DNA from: Verrucomicrobia bacterium SCGC AAA164-E04
GTDB taxonomy: Bacteria; Verrucomicrobiota; Verrucomicrobiia; Limisphaerales; AAA164-E04
Assembly: GCA_000383715.1 (NCBI GenBank)
Contig: KB912034.1
Coordinates: forward strand, 67,172-117,362
Reading direction: 5' to 3'
DNA length: 50,191 nt
Part shown: piece after piece, positions 24,671 to 34,368 of the stretch
Layout: the number at the start of each line of letters is the position of its first letter
How positions within the stretch are numbered: the first letter of the stretch is position 1
Translations under genes and position numbers: made by a program
Notes under the pieces: model-generated
What the model was told of the DNA's origin: nothing
The model's input: only the letters and a program-made list of their open reading frames with translations
Databases searched by the model: none

Positions 24671-26689
24671 TTAGTGATTGGTTAAAAATTCTGCGCTTGT
24701 TAACATGGCCCAAAGCAATTGTTTGATGGCGTCTTCGGGACGATCCTCACGTTGCTCCAGGAATACTTTGGCCGTGGATGTTTCCCTGTCATCTGGCCAT
24801 CGGCCAAAGATTTTAAGGAAGGCTTGCTTGACTCGGTGTTCCAGGTCATCAACCGCGAGGAGAGTTTGAGTTGTGTTCATGTTCGCGGGGTTCAGCAAGG
24901 CATCGATCAGGGGAGAGTTGGAAAGGAACATAGCCTGTTGCAAGGAGGCGTTGTATTCAACGGGTAATACATCTGGGAAATGTTTTATGAACGATTGACG
25001 TAAAATCTCAATGTCAACTTCAAGTCCCTCCGGAGCTCTCAGCTGAAATCCGGACGCGACCAGCAGGGATCGATAGATAACCTCCGCAGTCAAAGGCTTT
25101 TCATACGCCCATGCAAAGGTGTCTTTTTCCGCAGGGCGATCCGGGCCTGTCCATGCGGATCGTTGATATGTATCACTGGTGACAAGTGTTGAGATGAGGT
25201 GATGAAGGTCAAATCCGCTGGATTCGAAATCACTCGCCAACCAATTTAATAAGAATGGATGACTTGGCGGATAGGTTGAATTGATTTCATCCACTGGATG
25301 CACGATACCACGTCCCATCAACAGAGCCCAAATACGATTCACGGTTGCTCTGGCGAGCAGGGGGTTATCCTGAGTCACTGCATCGGCGAGTTCTGCGCGT
25401 CGTGAAAATTTTGGGACGGCGGGTGTTTCTACTTTTTCTTTTTCGGCTGGCGGTGCGACAAGGTAATATTCAGGGAGATCCTGTTCCTTGGCATCGGGTG
25501 AGGGGCGTTTTTCAGGAACCGTCACTCCGTTCAGGAAATTCAAGGTCGCGGCTTGTGATTCCTTTTTCAAGTTGGCGAAGCTGATGAATCCTCCGATGGC
25601 GGATTCAGCAATACCAATGCCCGACGGTGTATCTATATTCTTACTGCGATTGAAGGCTGCTACCATGCCCCAGTAATGTCCTTGTTTGATTTCATGAGCC
25701 AGAGGGTGGTCGTGGCATTGGGCACACTTGACTTGGGTGCCGAAAACGACCGGTGCCACGGCTTCAGCCATGGCTTGATGGTTGTTTTCACGCTCGTAAA
25801 GAAACCAGATTGCACGAGGATCCGCATCGCCTTCCTTGCGGGCAACGATCAATTCACGAACCACTCCATCCCACGGACGATTGTCGGCGAAGACCGTTTC
25901 AAGATAATCGAGCCATCCGTTCTTGCGCCGTCGATCCTCCCAACGCTTTCCACGCCGCTCCATGAGCATCGTGTCGAATAATTCTGCGAAGTGTGTGGCA
26001 AATGCTTCTGTCCTTAATAAACGTTTTACTTCTCTGGAGCGTTTATCGACATGCGGACTCCTCAAGAAGGCTTCTGATTCATCCAGAGTAGGAGGGTGTC
26101 CTACCAAATCAAGGCAGAGCCTGCGTTGAAATGTCCTGTCATCGCAAACGGGTGTTGGAGCAATGCCCTGAGCCTGCAAGCGACGTTCAATATAAAAATC
26201 AATGACCTGATTTCCCAGAAAGCCTTCTGGTAGGGGAATCTGTTCGGCTTCAGGGTTGATGGCTGGAAGCGTATCCTCATTCCACTTTTCTATGTCAGAG
26301 GTTGGTAGTTCCTGAAAATGCTGGATCCAAAGGCGTATGTTTTCAATGGCTTCATCAGGCAATTGCTTTTTGGGAGGCATATGAGGATCCGCATCTTTGA
26401 GTAAGACCTGATACAAAGGGCTGGATTCGGCTTCACCCGCGAGAACGACCGGGCCATTTTCTCCACCCTTGATAAGGCCATGGAAGGTGCTCAGATCCAG
26501 ACCTGCTTTTGTCTTCAACGGACCATGGCACTTGACGCAATGGTCATTCAGTATGGGATCAATATCTCGTTGCCAATCATGTTGGTCTTTCGCCTGTAAG
26601 CTCACATGTGAAACGAGCCAGAAGGGCACGACAAACATCAGGGATACAATCCGAAAAATTCTGTGATACGGTGCCTTCATTTTTTTCAT
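24671..26689 (-). CDS. DUF1549/DUF1553 surface cytochrome c (PSD1)
   Basis: From ATG 26689 the product has 672 residues; 33 more in-frame codons upstream look non-coding. A signal segment (FRIVSLMFVVPFWLVSHVSLQA) is followed by a planctomycete-type cytochrome c domain with heme motif CVKCH (51-55) and the distal PHMPPKKQLPD. DUF1549 follows (about 160-360) and contains a second CxxCH, CAQCHDHP (322-329). DUF1553 then reaches to the end (ATVNRIWALLMGRGIV, HHLISTLVTSDTYQRS, LSNSPLI). Such proteins are abundant in PVC bacteria and are suspected of electron transfer linked to polymer breakdown. The gene heads the minus-strand cluster with DUF1501, WD40 and sulfatase. Confidence 0.92.
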   Translation of the reverse strand: MKKMKAPYHRIFRIVSLMFVVPFWLVSHVSLQAKDQHDWQRDIDPILNDHCVKCHGPLKTKAGLDLSTFHGLIKGGENGPVVLAGEAESSPLYQVLLKDADPHMPPKKQLPDEAIENIRLWIQHFQELPTSDIEKWNEDTLPAINPEAEQIPLPEGFLGNQVIDFYIERRLQAQGIAPTPVCDDRTFQRRLCLDLVGHPPTLDESEAFLRSPHVDKRSREVKRLLRTEAFATHFAELFDTMLMERRGKRWEDRRRKNGWLDYLETVFADNRPWDGVVRELIVARKEGDADPRAIWFLYERENNHQAMAEAVAPVVFGTQVKCAQCHDHPLAHEIKQGHYWGMVAAFNRSKNIDTPSGIGIAESAIGGFISFANLKKESQAATLNFLNGVTVPEKRPSPDAKEQDLPEYYLVAPPAEKEKVETPAVPKFSRRAELADAVTQDNPLLARATVNRIWALLMGRGIVHPVDEINSTYPPSHPFLLNWLASDFESSGFDLHHLISTLVTSDTYQRSAWTGPDRPAEKDTFAWAYEKPLTAEVIYRSLLVASGFQLRAPEGLEVDIEILRQSFIKHFPDVLPVEYNASLQQAMFLSNSPLIDALLNPANMNTTQTLLAVDDLEHRVKQAFLKIFGRWPDDRETSTAKVFLEQREDRPEDAIKQLLWAMLTSAEFLTNH

Positions 26690-26953
26690 TCCATTAGCCT
26701 CTGGGTTTGTGCAGAGGATAACCTTCCACTTCCATGAGACAATCCTTTTGTAAGGGACAAAATATCCGATTCCTTGATCCTTTGCCAAGGTTTCTCAAAC
26801 GCCGACATGCAAAAAATGATTATTCCCTTTTGAGGGCAGACACTAAAGTGTTTTCTTTGCTGTCTTGGGATCATGCGCTCAGTCTAAGTGTGTTCAACCC
26901 CTTGATAAATCCGCCGGACCGCGGCTTGTTTTTTCTTCTCTAAGATACGGTCT
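26690..26953. other. divergent intergenic region, PSD1 side
   Basis: This region separates the minus-strand PSD1 cluster from the plus-strand aldolase gene. It should hold the promoter of the PSD1 cluster, which I could not place. Short frames on both strands show no family resemblance. Confidence 0.3.
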
Positions 26954-26981
26954 TTGACTGGGCTTGTCTGCAGGGTATAAC
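26954..26981 (+). promoter_or_regulatory. candidate promoter of the NAL-type aldolase gene
   Basis: TTGACT (26954-26959), a 16-base spacer and TATAAC (26976-26981) form a good sigma-70-like pair. Transcription would begin near 26988, about 57 bases before the chosen start codon. Confidence 0.55.
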
Positions 26982-26993
26982 TTTCAAACATTC

Positions 26994-27005
26994 TGATTGT
27001 AATCA
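26994..27005. promoter_or_regulatory. palindrome just after the predicted start, possible operator
   Basis: TGATT-GT-AATCA is a perfect inverted repeat of 5+5 bases placed 6-17 bases after the predicted transcription start. Repressor sites often lie here. No regulator gene is in the window, and a repeat this short can occur by chance. Confidence 0.3.
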
Positions 27006-27044
27006 TAGCGGGTAAACTTGAATATAAGCCATCAAAAGGACAAC

Positions 27045-27962
27045 ATGGATACACGAGAAAACCAAAGATTCAGGCTGATTGCCGCACCTTTTACTCCGTT
27101 CAAGGAATCGGGAGAAATTAATGTGGATATGATTCCATTACTGGCCAGTCATTACAAGCGGACTGGTGTCTCGGGAGCCTTCGTCAACGGGACGACAGGA
27201 GAGTATGCTTCTTTGACCATGGATGAGCGTTGTGAGTTGACGGAGGCTTGGATGGATGCTGGTCGGGATCATGATCTGGAGATCATGGTGCATGTTGGGG
27301 ATAATTGTCTGGCCAATGCCATGAAGCTGGCATCTCACGCATACTCATGTGGGGCCGATGCGATCAGTGCCTTGGCGCCTTCCTATTTTAAACCCGCCGA
27401 TATTGATGCGTTAGTTGACTGGACTGCCGCTGTCGCTGCAGAGGCTTCTGAGTGCCCGTTTTTTTATTATCATATCCCGGGTCTGACAGGTGCTCACTTT
27501 TCCATGAGTCAATACCTTGAACGAGCCGGGAAAAAAATTTCAAACCTGCAGGGCATCAAGTATTCGGATATTCAGCCCATGGATACATTGAGATGTCTGG
27601 ATCTTGATTCGGGTGGATATGAAATCCTCTTCGGTTGTGATGAAGCGCTCTTGACAGGATTGACCTTGGGAGCCTGTGGTGCTGTTGGAAGTACATATAA
27701 TTTCATGGCACCTCTTTATCTGAAATTGATTCAGGCATTCGAACAGGGCGATCTGGTAAATGCGCGCAGGATGCAGACGCAGTCCATTCGAGTGGTAGAT
27801 CAACTGGCAGGTACTCCGTTTCTTTCTGGCCCGAAAACACTGATGCGTCTCTATGGTATCGACTGCGGTCCTGTGAGAAGTCCATTGTCCCCCATGAGCT
27901 CTGCGGAATCAGAGGCATTCCTGGCTCGTATGAAAACTCATCTGGCGCCGCTCACTCAATGA
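27045..27962 (+). CDS. N-acetylneuraminate lyase-type aldolase (DapA/NAL family)
   Basis: This cytoplasmic class I aldolase of the DHDPS/NAL superfamily has 305 residues from ATG 27045, chosen because AAAGGA lies just upstream; a TTG nine codons earlier is weaker. The Schiff-base lysine is K172 in GIKYSD. The catalytic Tyr is in FFYYHIPGLTG (about 141-142). The carboxylate-binding loop is NGTTGE (48-53). NAL cleaves sialic acid to N-acetylmannosamine and pyruvate. YxIP and GIKYSD resemble NAL more than DapA, but KDG or other 2-keto-acid aldolases remain possible. It has its own promoter, and its stop overlaps the convergent serine hydrolase by 11 bases. A sialidase-like gene lies 7 kb away. 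Confidence 0.82.
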   Translation: MDTRENQRFRLIAAPFTPFKESGEINVDMIPLLASHYKRTGVSGAFVNGTTGEYASLTMDERCELTEAWMDAGRDHDLEIMVHVGDNCLANAMKLASHAYSCGADAISALAPSYFKPADIDALVDWTAAVAAEASECPFFYYHIPGLTGAHFSMSQYLERAGKKISNLQGIKYSDIQPMDTLRCLDLDSGGYEILFGCDEALLTGLTLGACGAVGSTYNFMAPLYLKLIQAFEQGDLVNARRMQTQSIRVVDQLAGTPFLSGPKTLMRLYGIDCGPVRSPLSPMSSAESEAFLARMKTHLAPLTQ

Positions 27963-29193
27963 TGGCCTCGTAAACCAAACCTTTGATACTTCTCTCCAGG
28001 TTCCATGTGTAGGGGATGGTTTGCTCCATCGTGATGACGGCAAGTTCATCTTCGGGCGATACCCAGAAATGCGTAATTGCCATGCCACCCCAACCGTATT
28101 CACCTACTCTCGCATCCTTGTCATAATCTGATTTTGCGGTGACGATGTTGAATCCCAGTCCAAATCCAAACCCGTCACGGGTGTCGTTAATGCCTATGGG
28201 AAACGCGGAGCCTTCCAGATGGTTGCGTGTCATGTTCTGAACCGTCTCCTCTTTGAGAAGGCGTAACCCAGAGAGCTCTCCTCCATTGATCAGCATTTGT
28301 AAAAACTTGGCATAATCAAGCGCAGTGGAAACCATCCCACCTCCGCCAGAGTAAAAACGCGGGGGAAATCGGTAATCACTTTCTTCATTGTTTTCCATGG
28401 CGATCTGACCTTTTGCATAAAGGGAGGCGAATCGATTTCTCTTTTCGCCTGGGACATGGAATCCAGTGTCGTGCATGCCCAGTGGTTCCAGGATCTTTTC
28501 TTTCAAAAAGCGATCCAGAGATTGACCGGAGACTTCTTAAATTAAGGCCCCCTGCACATCTACCGAGATGCTGTAAACCCATTTTTCACCGGGTTGATAT
28601 GCCAGTGGAAGTGATCCAAGCTTTTGAAGAAATGTTGCGGTATCGTTGCTGTTGGCAGGTATACCCGTTTTGACATAAAGTTTATCGACCGCCGAATCTC
28701 CGAAGAATCCATAGGTCAGTCCAGCCGTGTGTCGCAACAGGTCTCTGACTGTAGGGGCACGGTTTGGAGTGATTCTTTCACCATTCTCGAGCACTTTTAG
28801 TCCTTTCATTTGGGGGAGGTAAGTTTCAACTGGGGCATCCAGCTCAATCTTCCCCTCTTCGACGAGCATCATGACCCCTGTCGAGACCACCGGTTTGGTC
28901 ATTGAGAAAATTCGAAAAATGGTATCGGTGGTCATAGGCGTACGTGATGCCAGATCTTTCCAGCCGTGGGCTTCCATGTGGACTATGCCGCCTTTCCGCA
29001 AAACCAGAGTGACGGCTCCAGCCAATTCCTTTTCATCCACATGCTTTCCAACGGCCAATTCGATATGGCGCAGCTGGCTTTCGTCCATGCCGGCTTCTTC
29101 GCCTGTGAGAAAAGGCAGGGTATCTGCATAAGAATGAGAATGGAATGAAATGATAACGCTCATCAGGATTATCAATGTGGAAAACACCTTCAT
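27952..29193 (-). pseudogene. serine beta-lactamase-like hydrolase with one in-frame stop
   Basis: Two adjacent frames on the same reading frame join into one 413-codon serine hydrolase of the beta-lactamase/esterase family (class C-like, as in EstB). The N-terminal part has a signal peptide (about 1-23), the nucleophile motif SMTK (97-100) and the Tyr motif WVYSISVDVQG near 206-216. After GALI a TAA (28537-28539) interrupts; the next codons continue EVSGQSLDRFLKEKILEPLGM, exactly the expected sequence. The C-terminal part has SGGGGMVSTALDYAKFLQML, a GWGG segment and HFWVSPEDELAVITMEQ. No frameshift or deletion is present, so one base change (GAA or CAA to TAA) explains the break. It may be a recent pseudogene, a sequencing error or a case of readthrough. 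Confidence 0.85.
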
Positions 29194-29317
29194 GGAAACA
29201 ACCCCTCAAAAACCTCACTTCAAAGTCAAACATTTCCATATGCATGAAGCGAAGTTCATGATAGGACCGATAAGATTTCTGTTTTTTGATCTCAGTTTCA
29301 TGCACACTGATAATGTC

Positions 29318-30784
29318 ATGAACCAAACCTCAGTCGCCAATCGCATAATGATCGCTCTTGCCTTGCTGCTTGCTTCTTCAGCCCTGAGTGCTTCCGACCC
29401 AAAGCGGGTGCCCAATTTCATATTTATCCTCAGTGATGACATTGCTCAGGGTGACATGGGAGCATACGGGCAGACCCTGATTCAAACGCCAAGGCTCGAT
29501 CAGATGGCTGCGGAGGGAACGCGGTACCTTCAAGCCTATTGCGGTACAAGCGTTTGTGCGCCAAGTCGTTCGTCTTTCTTCACTGGATTGCATACGGGAC
29601 ATTGTCCCGTGCGGGGAAACTATGAAGTCCCGCCTGAAGGTCAGCTGCCTCTGCCCGATGCCACGGTTACCATTGCCGAAGTGGCGAAATCCGCGGGATA
29701 TGCCACGGCTACTTTTGGTAAATGGGGGATGGGGTTTTTCGATACCAGCGGGAGCCCCAGTAATCAAGGAGTCGATCATTTCTTCGGGTACAATTGTCAG
29801 CGGCATGCTCATTCCTACTTTCCCACCTATCTTTATGATGACGCACAACCTTTCATACTTCCCGGTAACGACGGCCAGGGGGGCGGTGAAACTTACGCGC
29901 AGGAACTGATTCAGGACGACATGATCCAATGGGTTCGAGATCATGCTGAAGAGCCTTTCTTTTTGTTTTATGCCATTACACTGCCTCATGGGCGTCATGA
30001 AATTGATGACTACGGCATTTATGAGGACATGCCCTGGTCGGACAAACAAAAGGCCTACGCTGCTCAAGTGACGCGTATTGATTCGGATGTTGGCGAGCTG
30101 GTTGACACGTTGCGGTTGATGGACATTGATGAGGATACCGTCATTATTTTCTCGGGTGACAATGGTTCGTCCTTCAACCCTGCTTCTGAAATTGGTAAGC
30201 GGTTCGATCAGGCAAGTAACGGTCTCCGCGGCTTCAAGCGGGGCATGTACGAGGGGGCCTTGCGTCAGGCGGCCTTTGCCTGGTGGCCGGGAACAATTCC
30301 CTCCGGTCGCGTGGATAATCAGCCGTGGGCTTTCTGGGATCTGATGCCGACCTTTGTCGAACTGAGCGGAGCAAATCCTCCCGAAGGCTATGAGACAGAC
30401 GGAAAATCATTGGTCTCCTATCTGAAAGGTGGCAAGGCGCCTGCCCGTGATTACTTTTACTGGGAACTGCATCTTGGAAACAGACCCGTTCAGGCGGCTC
30501 GATTCGGTCAATGGAAAGCTGTTAGAAATGGTGTCGACAGACCCATTCAAATTTATGACCTCAGCCTCGATGCCGCTGAATCCAACAATGTGGCTGAATC
30601 AAAACCTGACATGGTAGCAAAAGCGAAGGCTATCTTTAAGGAAGCTCACCGTCCGGACCCTCATTGGCCACTTGACCGACGGACGGCAGAGCATATTGAT
30701 CAGGCGAGAAAAGCCTGGGAAATAAAAAAGTGGCGTGACCAAAACCGCTGGATACCCGAGGATGCCATCAAAAGGGTAAGGTAA
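29318..30784 (+). CDS. exported sulfatase (family S1, second copy)
   Basis: From ATG 29318 the product has 488 residues. A signal peptide covers about 1-26 ([17 protein letters not shown]); in-frame codons further upstream run across the divergent promoter region and look non-coding. Metal ligands are in [10 protein letters not shown] (37-46), and the formylglycine signature is [11 protein letters not shown] (80-90). Later landmarks are [39 protein letters not shown] (compare GGxR-type segment), and [10 protein letters not shown]. It is only distantly like the other sulfatase of this window, which has CWPTR. The next gene starts 9 bases after the stop, so the two are co-transcribed. Confidence 0.93.
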   Translation: MNQTSVANRIMIALALLLASSALSASDPKRVPNFIFILSDDIAQGDMGAYGQTLIQTPRLDQMAAEGTRYLQAYCGTSVCAPSRSSFFTGLHTGHCPVRGNYEVPPEGQLPLPDATVTIAEVAKSAGYATATFGKWGMGFFDTSGSPSNQGVDHFFGYNCQRHAHSYFPTYLYDDAQPFILPGNDGQGGGETYAQELIQDDMIQWVRDHAEEPFFLFYAITLPHGRHEIDDYGIYEDMPWSDKQKAYAAQVTRIDSDVGELVDTLRLMDIDEDTVIIFSGDNGSSFNPASEIGKRFDQASNGLRGFKRGMYEGALRQAAFAWWPGTIPSGRVDNQPWAFWDLMPTFVELSGANPPEGYETDGKSLVSYLKGGKAPARDYFYWELHLGNRPVQAARFGQWKAVRNGVDRPIQIYDLSLDAAESNNVAESKPDMVAKAKAIFKEAHRPDPHWPLDRRTAEHIDQARKAWEIKKWRDQNRWIPEDAIKRVR

Positions 30785-30793
30785 TTTACGATT

Positions 30794-33700
30794 ATGAAAA
30801 AGACAGCCGTCCTAGTATCAATGGTCTGGATTCTCTTATGGGGGAGCTCGTGGAAAATATCCTCAGCTCAATCCAGAGGAAGCGGGCCACACGCCGTAGA
30901 TATTGATCCTCCAACCGCTTCCTCTGTCAGGTCGCAGAAAGTCGGTCCTCCAGCCCAAGGTGAACGCATCGTTTTGATTGGGAATGGGCTCGCAGAACGA
31001 GACACCTGGTTCAGCCGAATCGAACCGGAACTGCACCTTCGATTTCCGGACCATGAACTTGTGTATCGCAACATGGCGCGGCCAGGCGATACTCCAGGCT
31101 TTCGTCCCCACGCCTCCCGCGGATCCCAGTGGGCCTTTCCAGGCGCTGAGAATTTTCATCCTGACCTTCAGCATCATGAAGGTATCGGTTTTTTTCCAAC
31201 ACCGGATCAGTGGTTGCATTTTCTCAAAGCGGATACCGTGCTTGCTTTCTTTGGTTACAATGAATCGTTTGATGGAGAAGGTGGTCTCGCCAAATACGAG
31301 GCTGAGCTGACTGCCTTCGTAAAGCATACCCTGTCCAAAGCCTACAATGGCACACAAGCGCCACGTCTGGTACTCGTGTCTCCAATCGCCTTCGAAGATC
31401 TATCCGCCACGCGGAAGTTGCCTGACGGGGTAAAAGAAAATGCCAATCTAGCGCTTTACACCAAGGCAATGCGGCGTGTGGCCAAGCAATATGGATTGAC
31501 CTTCATTAACCTGTTCCATCGCAGCAGGGCGCTTTACGACAAGCTTGATGAACCCTTCACCATCAATGGATTTGCTCCCACCGAAGCAGCATATCAAAAA
31601 ATAGCTCGGTGGTTGGCCGCAGGGCTTTACGGCAAGATCAAATGGCAATCCAAGGCAGACCCTGACCTGATGCAGCAGGCAGTGAAACAAAAGGATTGGA
31701 TGTGGAACAATGATTACAATCTGGTGAATGGGGTACACACCCACGGCAGGCGGTATAACCCATTCGGTCCTCAGAACTATCCTGATGAAATTCGGAAGAC
31801 CCGTGAAATGGCCAAGCTTCGCGATGAGTTGATTCATGACATCGCTCAAGGTGAAAAAACAACATGGTCTGTTGATGATTCCCAGACGCACACATTGTCC
31901 GCCGTACCTACTAATTTCAACATCAATGATTCCAGAGGCAAAATGGGAAGTACGGAGTATCAGGATGGAGAGGAAGCGATCAAGGATTTAAAAATGGCTG
32001 AGGGATTTCAGGTTGAATTGTTTGCGTCTGAAAAAGAATTTCCTGACATGAGAAACCCAGTCCAGATGTCCTTCGACAACAAGGGGCGTTTATGGGTGGC
32101 CGTGATGCCAGCCTACCCTCACTGGAGACCCGGTGATTCCATGCCCAACGATAAACTTATTATCCTCGAAGACACAGACAAAGATGGGCGTGCCGACAAG
32201 CAGACTACTTTTGCCGATGGTTTGCATTTGCCGATCGGATTTGAGATTGCCCCCGAGGGGGTTTACGTTTCACAGGAACCCAATCTTGTGCGACTGGTGG
32301 ATGAAGATCAGGATGATCGAGCCGATCGCCATGAAATCCTGTTGCATGGCTTTGATTCCCATGACACGCATCACGCGATATCTGCTTATTGTGCGGATGC
32401 GTCGGGAGCTTTTTACATGGGGGAAGGACGGTTTCTCCACAGTCAGGTGGAAACCCCATATGGACCTCGCCGTTGCAACGATGGGGGTGTTTGGCGATTT
32501 GACCCGATCACCTTTCGACTGGAGCGATACAGTCAATCGGATTACTCCAATCCTTGGGGAGTGGCATTTGATTATTGGGAACAATGCTACATAGCGGACG
32601 GTTCTCCCGGTAAGAGTTGGTGGGGATTGCCGGTGTCAGCCAAAATGCCTTATGGAATCGAAATTCCCAAATTCGATACCTTTACACCCAAACGCGCTCG
32701 TCCCACCTCCGGAACTGAATTCGTCAGTTCACGTCATTTTCCAGAGGATTGGCAGGGAGCTTTCATGATTTGCAACAGTATTGGATTCCTGGGGATCAGT
32801 GTGGCTACGGTTGAAGATGAGGGAGCAGGGTACAAGGGGGCACTGATTGCGGACCTGATTTCTTCTACTGACCGTAATTTCCGTCCTGTAGACCTTGAGT
32901 TTGCGCCCGACGGTTCGCTGTATCTGGTGGACTGGCACAACACATTGATTGGTCACATGCAGCACAATGCGCGAGATCCGAATCGAGATCATGATCACGG
33001 TCGCATCTATCGAATCACGCATAAAACACGACCGCTCGTGCAACCTGCTCAGATCGCGGGTGCGTCGATTCCACAATTGCTGGAAAACCTGAAACTGCCT
33101 GAATACAGAACGCGGTATCGCACGCGTCGCGAACTTCGAGGGCATGATGCCTCTGAAGTGATTCCGGCCGTCAGGAAGTGGATCGCATCACTGGACCGTA
33201 ATGACCCAAGCTACGATCATCACTTGTGTGAAGGCTTATGGGCCACTTGGGCACAACGTGAAGTGGATCTCAATACTCTCAGGCAGTGCCTGCACGCGCG
33301 ATCATTTGAGGCACGCGCAGCTGCAGCCAGCGTGCTTCGCTTCGCCTTCCATGATATTCCCAACAGCATGAGTTTGCTTATGCAGGCGGCTCACGACACT
33401 CACCCTCGAGTGAGACTTGAGGCTATTATGGGTGCGTCATGGATGGATAACATGGACGGAGCACGCATTGCGTTGGAAGCCCTGCGCTATCCATTTGATA
33501 AATGGACGGGGCCCGTTACGCAAACCGTGCTCCACCAGACCCTGGCAGACGATGTTCAAGCGCTCCTTGAGCGTAAAAAAGATCCATATCCCATCGAGCA
33601 AAACGAGCGTGCCAAACAGTTTCTGGCAGGTGACCTTGACTTGGTCAAGGGCCTGGAATCGGAAGCCGACAAACGTTATGGTCCAACGACCAGACTGAGC

Positions 33701-34177
33701 CCATCAGAACGCGCAGAATATGAATTGGGAAGGGAAGTGTTTCGACGTGATGCCCATTGCGCTACTTGCCATCAAACCAATGGAAAGGGAGTTCCCGGTA
33801 TCTATCCTCCTCTGGAAATGACGGATAATCCATGGCTGGAAGGCAGTGACGAGCGTCTGATTAAAGTGGTGCTCAAAGGGCTCTGGGGGCCCATGAAACT
33901 GAAGGCCCAAATATTCGACCCAAGTAAAGGGGTGCCACCAATGCCTGGCTTCGCTTCGTTATTGAGCGATAAGGAAGTAGCTGCGGTGATAAACTATGCG
34001 AGGAATTCGTTCGGGAACAAAGCAGGATTCGTCAAACCTGAAAAAGTTGCCAGCGTTCGTCTTTCTGTTGCGAATCGACAAGACTTTTACCTGATCGAGG
34101 AGATAATGAAAGAACACCCGATCCAAGGTTGGCAAAAATGGAAAGATTTCGCCACAGACTACGAAAGATTTGAGTAA
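30794..34177 (+). CDS. PVC-type SGNH / dehydrogenase / cytochrome c multidomain protein
   Basis: This 1127-residue exported protein has a signal peptide (about 1-25). Domains in order: SGNH-hydrolase-like (about 53-285; IGNGLAER, GYNES), a six-bladed membrane-bound-dehydrogenase-type propeller (about 395-740; GFQVELFASEKEFPDMRNP, FDNKGRLWVA, LIILEDTDKDGRADK, DLEFAPDGSLYLVDWHN), HEAT-like helical repeats (about 760-960), and a C-terminal heme domain with CATCH at 989-993 and the distal MPGFASLLSDKEV. In the SGNH part the usual catalytic His region (NGIHLTE in relatives) reads NGFAPTE near 258-264, so the hydrolase is probably inactive. Such proteins may pass electrons during sugar oxidation; this is inference. 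It is co-transcribed with the sulfatase upstream. Confidence 0.9.
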   Translation: MKKTAVLVSMVWILLWGSSWKISSAQSRGSGPHAVDIDPPTASSVRSQKVGPPAQGERIVLIGNGLAERDTWFSRIEPELHLRFPDHELVYRNMARPGDTPGFRPHASRGSQWAFPGAENFHPDLQHHEGIGFFPTPDQWLHFLKADTVLAFFGYNESFDGEGGLAKYEAELTAFVKHTLSKAYNGTQAPRLVLVSPIAFEDLSATRKLPDGVKENANLALYTKAMRRVAKQYGLTFINLFHRSRALYDKLDEPFTINGFAPTEAAYQKIARWLAAGLYGKIKWQSKADPDLMQQAVKQKDWMWNNDYNLVNGVHTHGRRYNPFGPQNYPDEIRKTREMAKLRDELIHDIAQGEKTTWSVDDSQTHTLSAVPTNFNINDSRGKMGSTEYQDGEEAIKDLKMAEGFQVELFASEKEFPDMRNPVQMSFDNKGRLWVAVMPAYPHWRPGDSMPNDKLIILEDTDKDGRADKQTTFADGLHLPIGFEIAPEGVYVSQEPNLVRLVDEDQDDRADRHEILLHGFDSHDTHHAISAYCADASGAFYMGEGRFLHSQVETPYGPRRCNDGGVWRFDPITFRLERYSQSDYSNPWGVAFDYWEQCYIADGSPGKSWWGLPVSAKMPYGIEIPKFDTFTPKRARPTSGTEFVSSRHFPEDWQGAFMICNSIGFLGISVATVEDEGAGYKGALIADLISSTDRNFRPVDLEFAPDGSLYLVDWHNTLIGHMQHNARDPNRDHDHGRIYRITHKTRPLVQPAQIAGASIPQLLENLKLPEYRTRYRTRRELRGHDASEVIPAVRKWIASLDRNDPSYDHHLCEGLWATWAQREVDLNTLRQCLHARSFEARAAAASVLRFAFHDIPNSMSLLMQAAHDTHPRVRLEAIMGASWMDNMDGARIALEALRYPFDKWTGPVTQTVLHQTLADDVQALLERKKDPYPIEQNERAKQFLAGDLDLVKGLESEADKRYGPTTRLSPSERAEYELGREVFRRDAHCATCHQTNGKGVPGIYPPLEMTDNPWLEGSDERLIKVVLKGLWGPMKLKAQIFDPSKGVPPMPGFASLLSDKEVAAVINYARNSFGNKAGFVKPEKVASVRLSVANRQDFYLIEEIMKEHPIQGWQKWKDFATDYERFE

Positions 34178-34274
34178 GATGAAGCGGAGTGTCATCCGCC
34201 ACAAGACAGCCTTCAATCGCTTTTTTTTGGTAACTGAAAGCAGGTTGTGTCGTGAATCGATATCAATTTTCCCG

Positions 34275-34308
34275 AACGAGGATCTTTGTGATCCTCGTTG
34301 ATTTCTTA
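34275..34308 (+). terminator. intrinsic terminator after the SGNH/cytochrome gene
   Basis: AACGAGGATC (34275-34284) and GATCCTCGTT (34290-34299) form a perfect 10-bp stem with a five-base loop, followed by GATTTCTTA. The T-run is short and interrupted, so termination may be partial. It lies about 100 bases past the plus-strand stop and 60 before the end of the convergent giant gene. Confidence 0.55.
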
Positions 34309-34368
34309 GATGGCCTTCATCTTCCAAAAAGAATTAATGACGGCAGAACCTGAATCCACACCTTGCCA

